64,000 nucleotides of DNA from Streptomyces orinoci (GCF_003121295.1 NZ_PHNC01000012.1:1-64000), one strand, 5' to 3'. Shown: positions 1-9,052, counted from the stretch's first letter. Notes: generated from the sequence alone by a model not told the origin. Numbers and translations are program-made.

Positions 1-42
1 CCGCTGGGGACGCCCCTGCCGGGCGCCCCCAAGGGCGCTCCG

Positions 43-792
43 TCAGCCGCCGAAGCGCTGGAGGAGCGTTGGCAGCGCCGTACCGATCGGCTCGCGGATC
101 ACCTCGTCCGCCCGTTGGTCATAGGGCGTTGGCTCGGCGTTGACGATGATCAGCCGGGCCCCGTGGTCGGCGGCGACCCCCGCGAGGGAGGCCGCGGGCT
201 GGACGGTGAGACTGGTGCCCACCGCGATGAACACCTCGCACGCCCTGGCCACCGCCACCGCCTCGCCCAGCACCACGGGGTCCAGGCTTTCGCCGAACAT
301 CACCGTGGCCGACTTCAGGATCCCGCCGCAGCTCTCGCAGGCGGGGTCCGGGTCCCCGGCCGCGACCCGGGCCAGCGCCTCGGTCATCTCCGTGCGCGCC
401 CGGCAGCCGGTGCAGACCACCGCCCGAGCGGTGCCGTGCAGTTCCAGGACCTTGCGCTCGGGCAGCCCGGCCAGCTGGTGCAGCCCGTCCACGTTCTGGG
501 TGATCACCCGCACCGGGGTGCCGGAGCGCTCCAGCCGTACCACCGCCTCATGGGCCGCGTTGGGCCGGGCTCGCAGCGTGGGCGCGTCCCGCCGCATCCG
601 CCAGGAGCGCCGGCGGATCTCCGGGTCCGCCATATAGAACCCGTAGGTGACCAGCTTCTCCGCCTCCGGGTCGCGCCGCCACAGGCCCTGGGGTCCCCGG
701 TAGTCCGGGATGCCGGAGTCGGTGGAGATCCCGGCACCGCTGAGGATGGCCACCAGGGGCCGGCGGTCCGGGGCCGGCTGCTCGCTGCTCAT
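43..792 (-). CDS. Sirtuin NAD-dependent protein deacylase
   Basis: Removes acyl groups from lysines in cytoplasmic proteins using NAD+. The protein is 249 aa, normal for a bacterial sirtuin. Visible are the NAD-binding motif GAGISTDSGIPDYRG near residue 17, TQNVDGLHQLAG, the catalytic His in LELHGTA, and two zinc pairs, CTGC and CESC. I start at the ATG at 792; the frame stays open to 861, but that stretch shows no ribosome-binding site and runs through an ACCGGTC repeat. The MerR-peroxiredoxin gene lies 92 nt upstream in the same direction, so co-transcription is possible. The family assignment is secure, the substrate is unknown. Confidence 0.95.
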   Translation of the reverse strand: MSSEQPAPDRRPLVAILSGAGISTDSGIPDYRGPQGLWRRDPEAEKLVTYGFYMADPEIRRRSWRMRRDAPTLRARPNAAHEAVVRLERSGTPVRVITQNVDGLHQLAGLPERKVLELHGTARAVVCTGCRARTEMTEALARVAAGDPDPACESCGGILKSATVMFGESLDPVVLGEAVAVARACEVFIAVGTSLTVQPAASLAGVAADHGARLIIVNAEPTPYDQRADEVIREPIGTALPTLLQRFGG

Positions 793-850
793 GCGGGGAG
801 GGTATGCGCCGCCCCCGGCGGGCGGCGAGCGAATTGACGGCCGTACCGGC

Positions 851-889
851 CAACCGGTCACCGGTCACCGGTCCGGTCAACCGGTCACC
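851..889. repeat. ACCGGTC repeat between two genes
   Basis: The palindrome ACCGGT recurs several times in about 40 bp, separated by C, CA or short spacers. It lies in the gap between the sirtuin start and the stop of the MerR-peroxiredoxin gene. It could be an operator or a self-pairing RNA element. Only the repetition is seen. Confidence 0.5.
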
Positions 890-1829
890 GCGGGTTGGCC
901 CCGAGCCAGGCCAGTACCTGCCCGGCGTGCCGGTCCGGCGGGAAGACCGGGTAGAAGACGTGCTCCACCACACCCCCGCGCACCACCAGGGTGAGCCGCT
1001 TGTAGAGCTCCGCCCCGTCCGCCCGGAAGGTGGGCAGCACCAGCCGCCGGGCCAGCTCCAGCCCGGGGTCGGAGAGCATGGCGAAGGGCAGATGCAGCCG
1101 CTCGGTCACCTCACGCTGGTAGGCGGTGTCCTGACCGGACAGGCCGAACACCCGGGACGCCCCGGCCGCCAGCAGCTCCTGGTGGTGGTCACGGAACCCG
1201 CACGCCTGCGCGGTGCAGCCCCGGGCGCCGGGGATGCCGTCCCAGCCCTCCGGCAGGTCTGCGTCCGGCCGACCGGTCAGCGGGTAGAGGTAGAGCACCG
1301 TACGGCCCGGGCCCAGGGCGTCCAGCCGGATCCGCTCGCCCGAGGTGGCTGTCAGAGTCAGCTCGGGCAGTGCCGCGCCGGGCAGATGGGCGGCCGCCCC
1401 GTCGTCCTCGGGCGCCGGAAGACCGGCCGGCAACCGGATGTGGTCGTTCAAGGGTTCTCCCGGAGTGATGATGCTGTTGCGATGGGCGGCCCGGTGCAGC
1501 CGGGCCGTCACGGCCGCCCGGCGGGCGGCCAACTCCTCGATGCGCTCGGTCAGTTCGTCGATGACCCGGCGGTAACCGGCCAGCGAGGCCGGGCAGTCGT
1601 CGGCGTGGTCCTGGCCGGTGGCCAGACAGTCCAGGAACGGACGGGTGCGCTCCGCCGGAATCCCCAGCCGGCTCAGCGCCTTGATCTCCCGGATCAGCCG
1701 CACCTCCCGTTCCGCGTAGTCGCGGTAGCCGTTGGCCAGCCGGCCCGGCGCGATCAGCCCCAGCGACTCGTAGTAGCGCACCGCCTTGACCGACACACCC
1801 GCCGCCCGTGCGGCATCCCCGATCCGCAT
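885..1829 (-). CDS. MerR regulator fused to a peroxiredoxin domain
   Basis: 314 aa. The N-terminus is a MerR winged helix: MRIGDAARAAGVSVKAVRYY, then the wing and a coiled-coil dimerisation helix to about residue 115. The C-terminal half (about 150-314) reads as a thiol peroxidase of the AhpC-TSA/BCP type: a redoxin strand TVLYLYPLTGRPDADLP, the active-site-like CTAQACGFRDHH, and LPFAMLSDPGLELARRL. Classical MerR sensors bind metal or drug through the C-terminus, so a redox enzyme there suggests direct peroxide or thiol sensing; that is inference. I start at ATG 1829, where the MerR domain begins; the frame extends to 1889 without domain content. The divergent neighbour is the GxGYxYP gene, so the shared 134-bp gap probably holds its operator. 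Confidence 0.9.
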   Translation of the reverse strand: MRIGDAARAAGVSVKAVRYYESLGLIAPGRLANGYRDYAEREVRLIREIKALSRLGIPAERTRPFLDCLATGQDHADDCPASLAGYRRVIDELTERIEELAARRAAVTARLHRAAHRNSIITPGEPLNDHIRLPAGLPAPEDDGAAAHLPGAALPELTLTATSGERIRLDALGPGRTVLYLYPLTGRPDADLPEGWDGIPGARGCTAQACGFRDHHQELLAAGASRVFGLSGQDTAYQREVTERLHLPFAMLSDPGLELARRLVLPTFRADGAELYKRLTLVVRGGVVEHVFYPVFPPDRHAGQVLAWLGANPR

Positions 1830-1963
1830 CCAAGCCCACCCCCGCTCTGCCGTACGGAGGCTAAAGCCTGCCCCCGGGGGCAAGGTCAACCGCCGTCACC
1901 GGCACCCGGTCGGACGCGCGTCGCCGCGCGGGCCCCGGCCCGCTTGCTGCCACCCTCTCGAAC

Positions 1964-3592
1964 ATGACAGTAGGAAGATCACGACGTCACTTCTGCCGGA
2001 CGGCGCTGGGCACGGGCACGGTACTGGCCTCCCTGGCGGCGTCCCGGACGGCCGCGGCCCAGCCGGACCGGCCCGCTCAGCCGCCCCGGGAACCCGGGGA
2101 GACACGGAAGGCCGGGGAGCCCGGGGACGCCGGCTGGCCCCAGGACCAGGCGCTGCCCACCCTGCCCGAGCCCTACCGGCTGGACGTCTGCGAGGTGGAC
2201 CGGCTCTCGGCGGACGAACGTCTGCTGCTGAGCACCCTGCAAGGGGTGACCGCCCGGCGGCGTCCCTGTGTGTATCTGTCGGCGCCCTTCGAGGAGGGCC
2301 GCGACACCTGGCTGCGTGAACTGGATGTGCCCCATGCGCCGGTTGACGGCCTGGCCGCCCTGGTGCGCCGGTACCGGTCCGAGATCCGGGGCGCGGTCAT
2401 CACCGACCCGGCGGTGCCGGCCACCCGCAATGTGGCCACCACCCTGGCCGGGCTGGAGAACGCGGTGGTGGCCACCTCCGCCCTGGCCTCCCGGCTGGGA
2501 CTGCCGGTGGTCAAAGACCTGCGCGGCCGGTTCAAGGACGCCCACTCCGCCTACGCCTGGGCGCTCAAGGAGCTGTGGCCCCGCTGTACCCACCGGATGC
2601 TGATCGCCGTGGATCCACAGCGCAACCTGGAGAATCTGCGCGACTACGCGGTGGCCCACCGGGCCTTTGTGGTGTGGGCCGACCCCACCCGCGCCAAGGA
2701 GGCCGCCCTGCTGGCCTCGCTGATGCGCGCGATGCCCGACAACTCCCCGTTCCTGGGCTGGTTCCCCAACGACCGGGAGAACGCCGGCACCGAACTGGCC
2801 TCCCGGCACGGGGTGTATGTAGTGGCCGCCGACTACATCAACAACCTCACCGTGCTCGCCGGGGCTCAGCGCCGCTTCGCCTCCCGGCAGCCCTATGCCG
2901 CCCCGCCCCGGCTGCGCCACCGGATCTATGTGACCTTCACCTTCACCGAGGGCGACAACCTCCAGTACAACCAGCACCGGCTGCGCAAGCTCTGGGACGA
3001 TCCCGCACGCGGAACCGTCCCGCTCAACTGGTCGGTCAGCCCGCTGGCCGCGGACGCCGCCCCGGTGTTCCTGGCGTACTACCAGCGCACCGCCACCCGG
3101 CAGGACTACCTGGTGGCCGGGCCCTCCGGCCTGGGCTACATCTATCCGGACGACTGGCCCGCCGCCAAGCTCGCCCGGTTCACCCGGCAGACCGGAACCT
3201 ATATGCGTGACACCGGGCTCTCGGCGCTCTGTGTGCTCAACCGGGCGCACGGCAAGGACATCGACCTCAGCGCCGGGGCGGCCGCCGCCTACGCCCGGGA
3301 CGTCCGCCCGGCGGGCATCTGGCAGCACTGGACCAGCCACTTCGGCACCCGCCTGGTCTCCGGGATGCCCATCAGCACCGCCCGGCTGGTCTCCGACGTC
3401 AACGGCGCCCGACAGATCCTGGCCAAGGCCGCCCGGGGCTGGAACGGCAAGGCACCGCTCTTCCTCAGCGTCGGAGTGCTGGCCTGGAACCTCACCCCCG
3501 GCGATGTCGCCGAGATCGCCCAGGGCCTGGACGAGCGCTTCACCGTGCTGCGCGGCGACCAGTTCTTCGAACTCATCCGTCAGACCAGGTGA
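1964..3592 (+). CDS. Tat-secreted GxGYxYP-domain protein
   Basis: 542 aa with a twin-arginine signal peptide (SRRHFC followed by a hydrophobic stretch, cleavage near the AAA around residue 35). The mature protein contains GPSGLGYIYPDDWP, the signature that names the GxGYxYP family, which is predicted to resemble glycoside hydrolases but has no proven reaction as far as I know. Other conserved-looking segments are FTFTEGDNLQYNQHR and ASRHGVYVVAADYINN. The length fits the family. It is divergent from the MerR-peroxiredoxin gene and converges on the acetyltransferase pseudogene with a 10-nt gap. The ribosome-binding site is weak. Family good, function open. Confidence 0.85.
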   Translation: MTVGRSRRHFCRTALGTGTVLASLAASRTAAAQPDRPAQPPREPGETRKAGEPGDAGWPQDQALPTLPEPYRLDVCEVDRLSADERLLLSTLQGVTARRRPCVYLSAPFEEGRDTWLRELDVPHAPVDGLAALVRRYRSEIRGAVITDPAVPATRNVATTLAGLENAVVATSALASRLGLPVVKDLRGRFKDAHSAYAWALKELWPRCTHRMLIAVDPQRNLENLRDYAVAHRAFVVWADPTRAKEAALLASLMRAMPDNSPFLGWFPNDRENAGTELASRHGVYVVAADYINNLTVLAGAQRRFASRQPYAAPPRLRHRIYVTFTFTEGDNLQYNQHRLRKLWDDPARGTVPLNWSVSPLAADAAPVFLAYYQRTATRQDYLVAGPSGLGYIYPDDWPAAKLARFTRQTGTYMRDTGLSALCVLNRAHGKDIDLSAGAAAAYARDVRPAGIWQHWTSHFGTRLVSGMPISTARLVSDVNGARQILAKAARGWNGKAPLFLSVGVLAWNLTPGDVAEIAQGLDERFTVLRGDQFFELIRQTR

Positions 3593-3602
3593 GAGCTCAT
3601 CC

Positions 3603-4456
3603 TCAGACCAGGTGAGCCTCCAGCCACTCCACCCCGAACCGCACCAGGGCCGCGGCGTCGAACAGCACACTCTCCGCGGCCCCGGCCCGCCCGCGTACCC
3701 CGATTCCGACGGCCAGTGCCTCCCGGGCGATCACCGTGAACGGCCACTCGCCCGCCGGCACCGCCCCGGAATAGTCGAAGGCGCCCGAGTCCGTGTCGAT
3801 GTCCCGGAAGCGCCGCCACACCCGGCGCCCACCCTCCAGCACCGGCAGTTCGTACTCGACGAACCGCTTGCCCGGCGCCGAGGCCAGTGCCTCGGCGTGG
3901 TGCAGCAGGGTGAGCGTGTCCAGTGGCGCGCCCAGCAGCAGCACCCGGCCGCCGTGGGCCACCAGGCGGGCCAGCGGGCTGCCGGGGCCGTGCGGATCGT
4001 TCCAGGGGTGGCCGGCCGTGAGCTCCCCGGCCGCCGCCCCCAGCGCCGCGAAGCTCACATCCGGATGGCGGCTGCGCACCGCGCCCGGCCAGCGGGCAAC
4101 ACCTCCGGCAACCGGCCGTTGTTGTGGTCGGACTCGCTCAACAGCGGGTCGAAAGCGGGGAGTTCGTCCCGTACGGCCGCCTGCCATGCCTCGGGCCAGC
4201 GGATGAAGTCATAGGGCGGGGCGTCGTTCCAGCCGCAGTAGACCAGCAAGGTGCCCCGTACGCCCACCACTTCCAGCAGCGCTTCGATCACCGTGCGGGC
4301 GCCGCCCGCCACATAGCCCAGTGCGGAAAGCCGGGTGTGGAACATCAGGGTGTCGCCCTCGGCCAGCCCCAGTGCCCTGAGATCACTGACCAGTCGGCTC
4401 CTGGTCACCGGGCTGCCGGAGCGGCGCAGCAGTTCCGTCTCGTCCATGCCCGGCAC
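3603..4456 (-). pseudogene. Aminoglycoside 3-N-acetyltransferase, frameshifted
   Basis: Two overlapping reading frames together make one complete AAC(3)-family enzyme, which transfers acetyl from acetyl-CoA to the 3-amino group of aminoglycosides. The first frame (4456 to about 4099) carries GDTLMFHTRLSALGYVAGGA and ends with SDHNNGRLPEVL. The second (about 4099 to 3603) resumes with ARWPGAVRSRHPDVSF, LLLGAPLDTLTLLHHAEA and the C-terminal VRFGVEWLEAHL. Adding one base at about 4097-4101 joins them, giving about 284 aa, the usual family length. The start is GTG 4456 or ATG 4447. Either the gene is recently inactivated or there is a one-base sequence error. The downstream gene converges on it. 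Confidence 0.85.
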
Positions 4457-4596
4457 GGAAACAGAACGGCCCGCCGGCCCGCAAGGCGATTAGCCGCTCC
4501 GGGCCGCGCCGACCGGTCGCCACACCGCAAGGGGGTGGGCGGGCGCCCGGCCGCTGGGTAGGGTCGGCCAGCCGGGGCCGAGCGAAGGGGTGGCTG

Positions 4597-5694
4597 ATGG
4601 CGGTGGACGACCGGCGGGTACTGGTGGCGCCCGACAAGTTCAAGGGGTCACTGACGGCGGTGGAGGTCGCCCGGCATCTGACGGCCGGGCTGCGCCGGGC
4701 GGCGCCCGGGGTGGCGGTGACCTCGCTGCCGGTGGCGGACGGCGGTGACGGAACGGTGGACGCGGCGGTGGCGGCCGGCTACGAGCGCCGCACGGTACGG
4801 GTGCGCGGGCCGCTGGGCGAGCCGGTGACGGCCGGGTACGCGCTGCGCGGCGATACGGCGGTGGTGGAACTGGCCGAGGCCAGCGGGCTGCGGCGGGCGT
4901 CCCGCCCGGCGCCGCTGACGGCGACCTCCTACGGCACCGGGGAACTGGTGCGGGCGGCACTGGACGCGGGCGCCCGCACGGTGGTGCTGGGAGTCGGCGG
5001 CAGCGCCTGCACCGACGGCGGGGCCGGGATGCTGTCCGCGCTGGGCGTGCGGCTGCTGGACGCGGACGGCCGCGAGGTGGGGCCCGGCGGAGCCGGCCTG
5101 GCCCGGCTCGCCTCGGCCGACTGGTCCGGCCTCGACCCCCGGCTGCGGGAGGTTTCCGTGGTGCTGGCCGGCGATGTGGACAATCCGCTGACCGGCCCGG
5201 AGGGCGCGGCCGCGGTCTATGGCCCGCAGAAGGGGGCGAGCGAGGCGGACGTCCGGCTGCTGGACGCCGCGCTGGCCCGGTATGCCCGGGTGCTGGGCGC
5301 CCGCCCCGATCTGCCGGGCGCGGGCGCGGCGGGCGGGGTCGGCTATGGCGCGCTGGTGGGCCTGGGGGCGGAGTTCCGGCCCGGGATCGAGGTGATGCTG
5401 GAGGTGGTGGGGTTCGCGGCGGCGGTGCGGGGCGCTTCGCTGGTGGTGACGGGGGAGGGCTCGCTGGATGAGCAGACCCTGCGGGGCAAGGCGCCGGTGG
5501 GGGTGGTGCGGGCTGCTCGTGGGGTGCCGGTGGTGGCCGTGTGCGGGCGGCTGTCCGTCGCGCCGGAGGCGCTGGGGCTTGCCGCGGCCTATCCGCTGAC
5601 CTCGCTGGAACCGGATGTCCGGCGATGCATGGCCGATGCGGGCCCGCTCCTGGAACGGCTCGCCGCCCGGGTGGCCGCGGATTGCCTCGCCTGA
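4597..5694 (+). CDS. Glycerate kinase
   Basis: 365 aa, ATP-dependent phosphorylation of glycerate, linking glyoxylate/glycerate metabolism to glycolysis. The N-terminus LVAPDKFKGSLTAVEVA and the segments LPVADGGDGTVDA, GVGGSACTDGGAGML and GVVRAARGVPVVAVCGR are typical of the GarK/GlxK family. AAGGGG lies 8 nt before the ATG. It stands alone, followed by a strong hairpin. Glyoxylate is a product of the ethylmalonyl-CoA pathway encoded 4 kb away, so a role in using it is plausible but inferred. Confidence 0.95.
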   Translation: MAVDDRRVLVAPDKFKGSLTAVEVARHLTAGLRRAAPGVAVTSLPVADGGDGTVDAAVAAGYERRTVRVRGPLGEPVTAGYALRGDTAVVELAEASGLRRASRPAPLTATSYGTGELVRAALDAGARTVVLGVGGSACTDGGAGMLSALGVRLLDADGREVGPGGAGLARLASADWSGLDPRLREVSVVLAGDVDNPLTGPEGAAAVYGPQKGASEADVRLLDAALARYARVLGARPDLPGAGAAGGVGYGALVGLGAEFRPGIEVMLEVVGFAAAVRGASLVVTGEGSLDEQTLRGKAPVGVVRAARGVPVVAVCGRLSVAPEALGLAAAYPLTSLEPDVRRCMADAGPLLERLAARVAADCLA

Positions 5695-5805
5695 TCCGCG
5701 CGGGCCCCGCCGCTGGTCGCGGCCGTCCTTCGGCTGCCCCGCCCCGGTGGCACCATCCCCACCCACGCATCACCCGTCACCCGCCCCCGGGCTGGGTGCC
5801 CCACC

Positions 5806-5864
5806 GGTGGGTGGCTGGGCGCCGTCGGCGGCCGCCGGACGCCGACGGCGCCCAGCCACCCACC
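5806..5864. terminator. 25-bp perfect hairpin between convergent genes
   Basis: Positions 5806-5830 and 5840-5864 are exact reverse complements (GGTGGGTGGCTGGGCGCCGT... and its partner) around a 9-nt loop. It lies in the 486-bp gap between glycerate kinase and the end of pssA, so it can stop transcription in either direction. There is no U-tract, which is common in Streptomyces terminators. Confidence 0.8.
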
Positions 5865-5928
5865 AGCGACCCCAGCCAACCCCGCTGACCGCAACGGGTG
5901 GCGCGTGGGTGGGGCCGGCCCGCCGCAG

Positions 5929-6069
5929 GCGGAAACGGCGCCGCACCCGGCAACGCATCGGCACCCGCCACCGCATCCGTACCCGCACCCGCGGAAACGG
6001 CGCCGCACCCGGCAACGCATCCGCATCCCCACCCGCGCCCGCCCTGCGGAAACGGCGCCGCACCCGGCA
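5929..6069. repeat. Three copies of a 24-bp repeat
   Basis: GCGGAAACGGCGCCGCACCC followed by GGCA occurs exactly at 5929-5952, 5991-6014 and 6046-6069, with a fourth partial copy near 6085 (CCGAAACGGCGCCCGCC). Spacers are 38 and 31 bp and consist of CGCATCC/CACCCGC-type simple sequence. No protein is evident in this gap (5695-6180). Confidence 0.8.
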
Positions 6070-6125
6070 TGAGCGCGCGGCCCCGCCGAAACGGCGCCCG
6101 CCCCCCGCGTCCGCCCGCCCCCGCG

Positions 6126-6161
6126 GAAAAGCAAAACGGGCCCGGGCAGAGCCCGGACCCG
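6126..6161 (-). terminator. Rho-independent terminator of psd-pssA
   Basis: Read on the minus strand, a GC stem (ACGGGTCCGGGC, loop TCT, GCCCGGGCCCGT, one mismatch) is followed by TTTTGCTTTT. It begins 19 nt after the pssA stop codon. Confidence 0.85.
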
Positions 6162-6180
6162 TCATGCGTACGCGGCGGCG

Positions 6181-7035
6181 TCAGGACTGCGCAGCAGCCC
6201 GCGCCTCCCGCCGGTTGTCGCGGAACGTATTCACCCGCCGCGCCGTGGCGAACAACGGAATAACCGCCCCCAGCACCAGCTGAAGCGCACAGCCCGTCTG
6301 CAGCAGCAGCTCACCGCCCGGCGCGTCAAAGGCCCACGCACACAGCAGCCCCATGCTGAGCACGATCCAGCTGAGCATGGCCACTGCCAGCCGGCCCCGC
6401 GGCTTGGGGTACTCGACCCGGCTCACCATCAGCCAGGCGACGCCCACGATCGCCAGCAGCGTCGGGATGAACGGCAGCTCCAGCAGCACCACCGACACCA
6501 CCGTCAGGGCCCCGAACGGCGAGGGCATCCCCTGGAAGATGCCGTCCCGCATCGGTACACAGGAGAACCGGGCCAGCCGCAGCACCACCGACAGCAGCAG
6601 CACCACCGCCGCCACCGCCGACACCTTCTGGTGCGCACCCTCGGCGACCACGCCCCAGACCACCACAAAGTACGCGGGGGCCAGGCCGAAGCTGATCAGG
6701 TCCGAGAGGTTGTCCAGCTCGGCACCCATCGCCGAGCTGCGCAGCTTGCGGGCCACCAGCCCGTCGAACAGGTCGAAGACCGAGGCGAGCAGCATCAGCA
6801 TCACCGCCGTGGCGGCGCTGTTGCGGGCCATGCCCCCGTCGTCGTTGCCGGTCAGGTGCGGCATCAGCACACCGGTGGTGGTGAAGTACACCGCCATGAA
6901 GCCGCAGATGGCGTTGCCCAGGGTGAGGGTGTCCGCTATCGACAGCCGAGTGGACAGCGGCATGTCGTCCACATCGTCCTCGGGCTCCGCCTCCGGAACC
7001 CAGGCGGCCTGGGCATCTGGATCAATCACGGTCAA
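6181..7035 (-). CDS. pssA: CDP-diacylglycerol-serine O-phosphatidyltransferase
   Basis: 284-aa integral membrane enzyme that makes phosphatidylserine from CDP-diacylglycerol and serine. The CDP-alcohol phosphotransferase signature D-x2-DG-x2-AR-x8-G-x3-D-x3-D is complete in FDLFDGLVARKL...GAELDNLSD. Several hydrophobic helices follow, and the N-terminus is acidic. It overlaps the end of psd by 14 nt, so the two steps of phosphatidylethanolamine synthesis are translationally linked. A terminator follows. Confidence 0.95.
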   Translation of the reverse strand: MTVIDPDAQAAWVPEAEPEDDVDDMPLSTRLSIADTLTLGNAICGFMAVYFTTTGVLMPHLTGNDDGGMARNSAATAVMLMLLASVFDLFDGLVARKLRSSAMGAELDNLSDLISFGLAPAYFVVVWGVVAEGAHQKVSAVAAVVLLLSVVLRLARFSCVPMRDGIFQGMPSPFGALTVVSVVLLELPFIPTLLAIVGVAWLMVSRVEYPKPRGRLAVAMLSWIVLSMGLLCAWAFDAPGGELLLQTGCALQLVLGAVIPLFATARRVNTFRDNRREARAAAQS

Positions 7036-7678
7036 GGCGTGTCACTCCTGCCTTGGTGACCTGGCCGACCTCCACCGCGGGCTCGATGCCCTCCGGCAGA
7101 TAGACATCGACCCGGGAGCCGAAGCGGATCAGGCCGATCCGCTCGCCCTGCTCGACCTTGGTGCCCTGGGGGACATAAGGCACGATGCGCCGGGCGACGG
7201 CGCCCGCGATCTGGATCATCTCCACGTCACCGATCTCGGTGTCGAAGTGCCAGACAACGCGCTCGTTGTTCTCGCTCTCCTTGTTGAACGCCGGGACGAA
7301 CCCGCCGGGGATGTGCTCCACCGAGGCCACCGTGCCGGCCAGCGGCGCACGGTTGACATGGACGTTCAACGGGCTCATGAAGATCGCGACGCGGGTGCGT
7401 CCGTCCTTCCACGGCATGATGCTCTGCACCACGCCGTCCGCCGGGGAGATCACCCGGCCCTGGGCGATCTCCCGCTCGGGGTCGCGGAAGAACCACAGCA
7501 TGCCGGCCGCGAGCGCGGTCGAGGGCACGGCCAGCGCCGCCCAGCGGCCGGAGCGGCGGGCGCGGGAGAGGCTGACCGCCGCCGTGGCGACGGTCGGGAG
7601 GAGCCACGGCGAAGCTCCGCGCGCAAGGCGTACGCCGACGAGGCTGTCGCGTGTTGCAGAGGTAGAGCTGTGGGGCAT
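7022..7678 (-). CDS. psd: Phosphatidylserine decarboxylase
   Basis: 218 aa, short archaeal/actinobacterial-type enzyme that decarboxylates phosphatidylserine to phosphatidylethanolamine. The self-cleavage site that generates the pyruvoyl group is visible as GLIRFGSRVDVYLPEG near the C-terminus. SPADGVVQSI and FMSPLNVHVNRAP are the other family motifs. AAGGTC precedes the ATG. It is the first gene of the psd-pssA pair; the upstream 168-bp gap to the acyl-CoA dehydrogenase should hold its promoter, but I see no clear boxes. Confidence 0.95.
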   Translation of the reverse strand: MPHSSTSATRDSLVGVRLARGASPWLLPTVATAAVSLSRARRSGRWAALAVPSTALAAGMLWFFRDPEREIAQGRVISPADGVVQSIMPWKDGRTRVAIFMSPLNVHVNRAPLAGTVASVEHIPGGFVPAFNKESENNERVVWHFDTEIGDVEMIQIAGAVARRIVPYVPQGTKVEQGERIGLIRFGSRVDVYLPEGIEPAVEVGQVTKAGVTRLDRD

Positions 7679-7846
7679 GGATGACCTTCGTAGCGGAGGG
7701 TGCCGCGTAACAATTCGGGGACGGCGGCTTTCCGGCGATGCTATCGGTTGCGACCAGCAACTGGCTAAGCGCCAGGGCCAGTCGATGGCCGGACATTGAT
7801 GACAGGGTGTGATCTAGTTCTCTCCCAAATCGCCCCTTTCGGACAA

Positions 7847-9052
7847 TTACCCCTGGATTCGGTACTCCTCGAGTAGCCGACGCCCGATGATCATTTTCTG
7901 GATCTCCGCCGTGCCCTCACCGATGAGCAGCATTGGCGCCTCCCGGTAGAGGCGTTCGATCTCGTACTCCTTGGAGAAGCCATAGCCGCCATGGATGCGG
8001 AAGGCGTCCTCCACGACCTCCTTGCAGTACTCGGAGGCGAGGTACTTGGCCATGCCGGCCTCGAGGTCGTTCCGCTGGCCCGAGTCCTTCTTACGGGCAG
8101 CGTTGACCATCATCGCATGAGCCGCTTCGACCTTTGTCCCCATTTCGGCAAGTTTGAACTGAATTGCCTGGTGCTGGGCAATGGGTTTGCCGAAGGTTTG
8201 CCGCTGCTGGGCGTAGGCGACGCCCAGTTCAAACGCACGCTGTGCTACGCCGCAGCCACGCGCCGCCACATTGACCCGGCCGACCTCCACGCCGTCCATC
8301 ATTTGGTAAAAGCCGCGGCCGGTGGTCCCGCCGAGCACCCGGTCGGCCGGAATGCGCAGGCCATCCATGATCAACTCGGTGGTGTCCACGCCCTTGTAGC
8401 CCATTTTGTCGATCTTGCCGGGAATGGTGAGACCCGGCCTGACCTCGCCGAACCCCGGCTCCTTCTCGATCAGGAAGGTGGTCATCGACTTATGCGGGGC
8501 GGTGCCCTCCGGGTGGCCCTCGTCGGTGCGGCAGAGCACGGCGACCAGAGTGGACGAACCGCCGTTGGTCAGCCACATCTTCTGGCCGGTCAGCAGGTAA
8601 TCCCCGCCGTCCCGCACGCCCTTGGATGTGATGGCCGACACATCGGAGCCAAGTCCCGGCTCCGACATGGAGAAGGCGCCCCGCACCTCGCCCAGCGCCA
8701 TCCGCGGCAGGAAGTGCTCCCGCTGCTCCTGGGTGCCGTGCTGCTTGAGCATATAGGCGACGATGAAATGGGTGTTGATGATGCCGGAGACGCTCATCCA
8801 GCCCCGGGCGATCTCCTCCACGCACAGCGCATAGGTGAGCAGCGACTCACCGAGCCCGCCGTACTCCTCCGGGATCATCAGCCCGAACAGGCCGAGTTCC
8901 TTGAGCCCTTCGACTATCTTCGTGGGGTATTCGTCCCGGTGCTCCAGCTCGGTGGCGACCGGGATGATCTCCTTGTCGACGAAGTCCCGGACGGTGGCGA
9001 GGATTTCCCGCTGGACGTCGGTGAGCCCGTCGGTCTGTGCGAGGCGGCCCAT
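7847..9052 (-). CDS. mcd: Acyl-CoA dehydrogenase, probable methylsuccinyl-CoA dehydrogenase
   Basis: 401-aa FAD enzyme of the acyl-CoA dehydrogenase family: FSMSEPGLGSDVS, HGGYGFSKEYEIERLYREAP and IGEGTAEIQKMIIGRRLL, the last following the usual position of the catalytic Glu. By itself the sequence does not fix the substrate. As the last gene of an operon with ccr, ecm, mcl and mch it most likely oxidises (2S)-methylsuccinyl-CoA to mesaconyl-CoA in the ethylmalonyl-CoA pathway. It starts 2 nt after the mch stop. Confidence 0.88.
   Translation of the reverse strand: MGRLAQTDGLTDVQREILATVRDFVDKEIIPVATELEHRDEYPTKIVEGLKELGLFGLMIPEEYGGLGESLLTYALCVEEIARGWMSVSGIINTHFIVAYMLKQHGTQEQREHFLPRMALGEVRGAFSMSEPGLGSDVSAITSKGVRDGGDYLLTGQKMWLTNGGSSTLVAVLCRTDEGHPEGTAPHKSMTTFLIEKEPGFGEVRPGLTIPGKIDKMGYKGVDTTELIMDGLRIPADRVLGGTTGRGFYQMMDGVEVGRVNVAARGCGVAQRAFELGVAYAQQRQTFGKPIAQHQAIQFKLAEMGTKVEAAHAMMVNAARKKDSGQRNDLEAGMAKYLASEYCKEVVEDAFRIHGGYGFSKEYEIERLYREAPMLLIGEGTAEIQKMIIGRRLLEEYRIQG

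Noticed and set aside
1979..3670. A 563-codon minus-strand frame opposite the GxGYxYP gene
   Set aside because: High-GC shadow frame; the plus-strand protein has a Tat signal and a family motif, the minus one has neither.
5929..6069. Possible CRISPR array
   Set aside because: Only three copies, spacers of unequal length made of the same simple sequence, and no cas genes.
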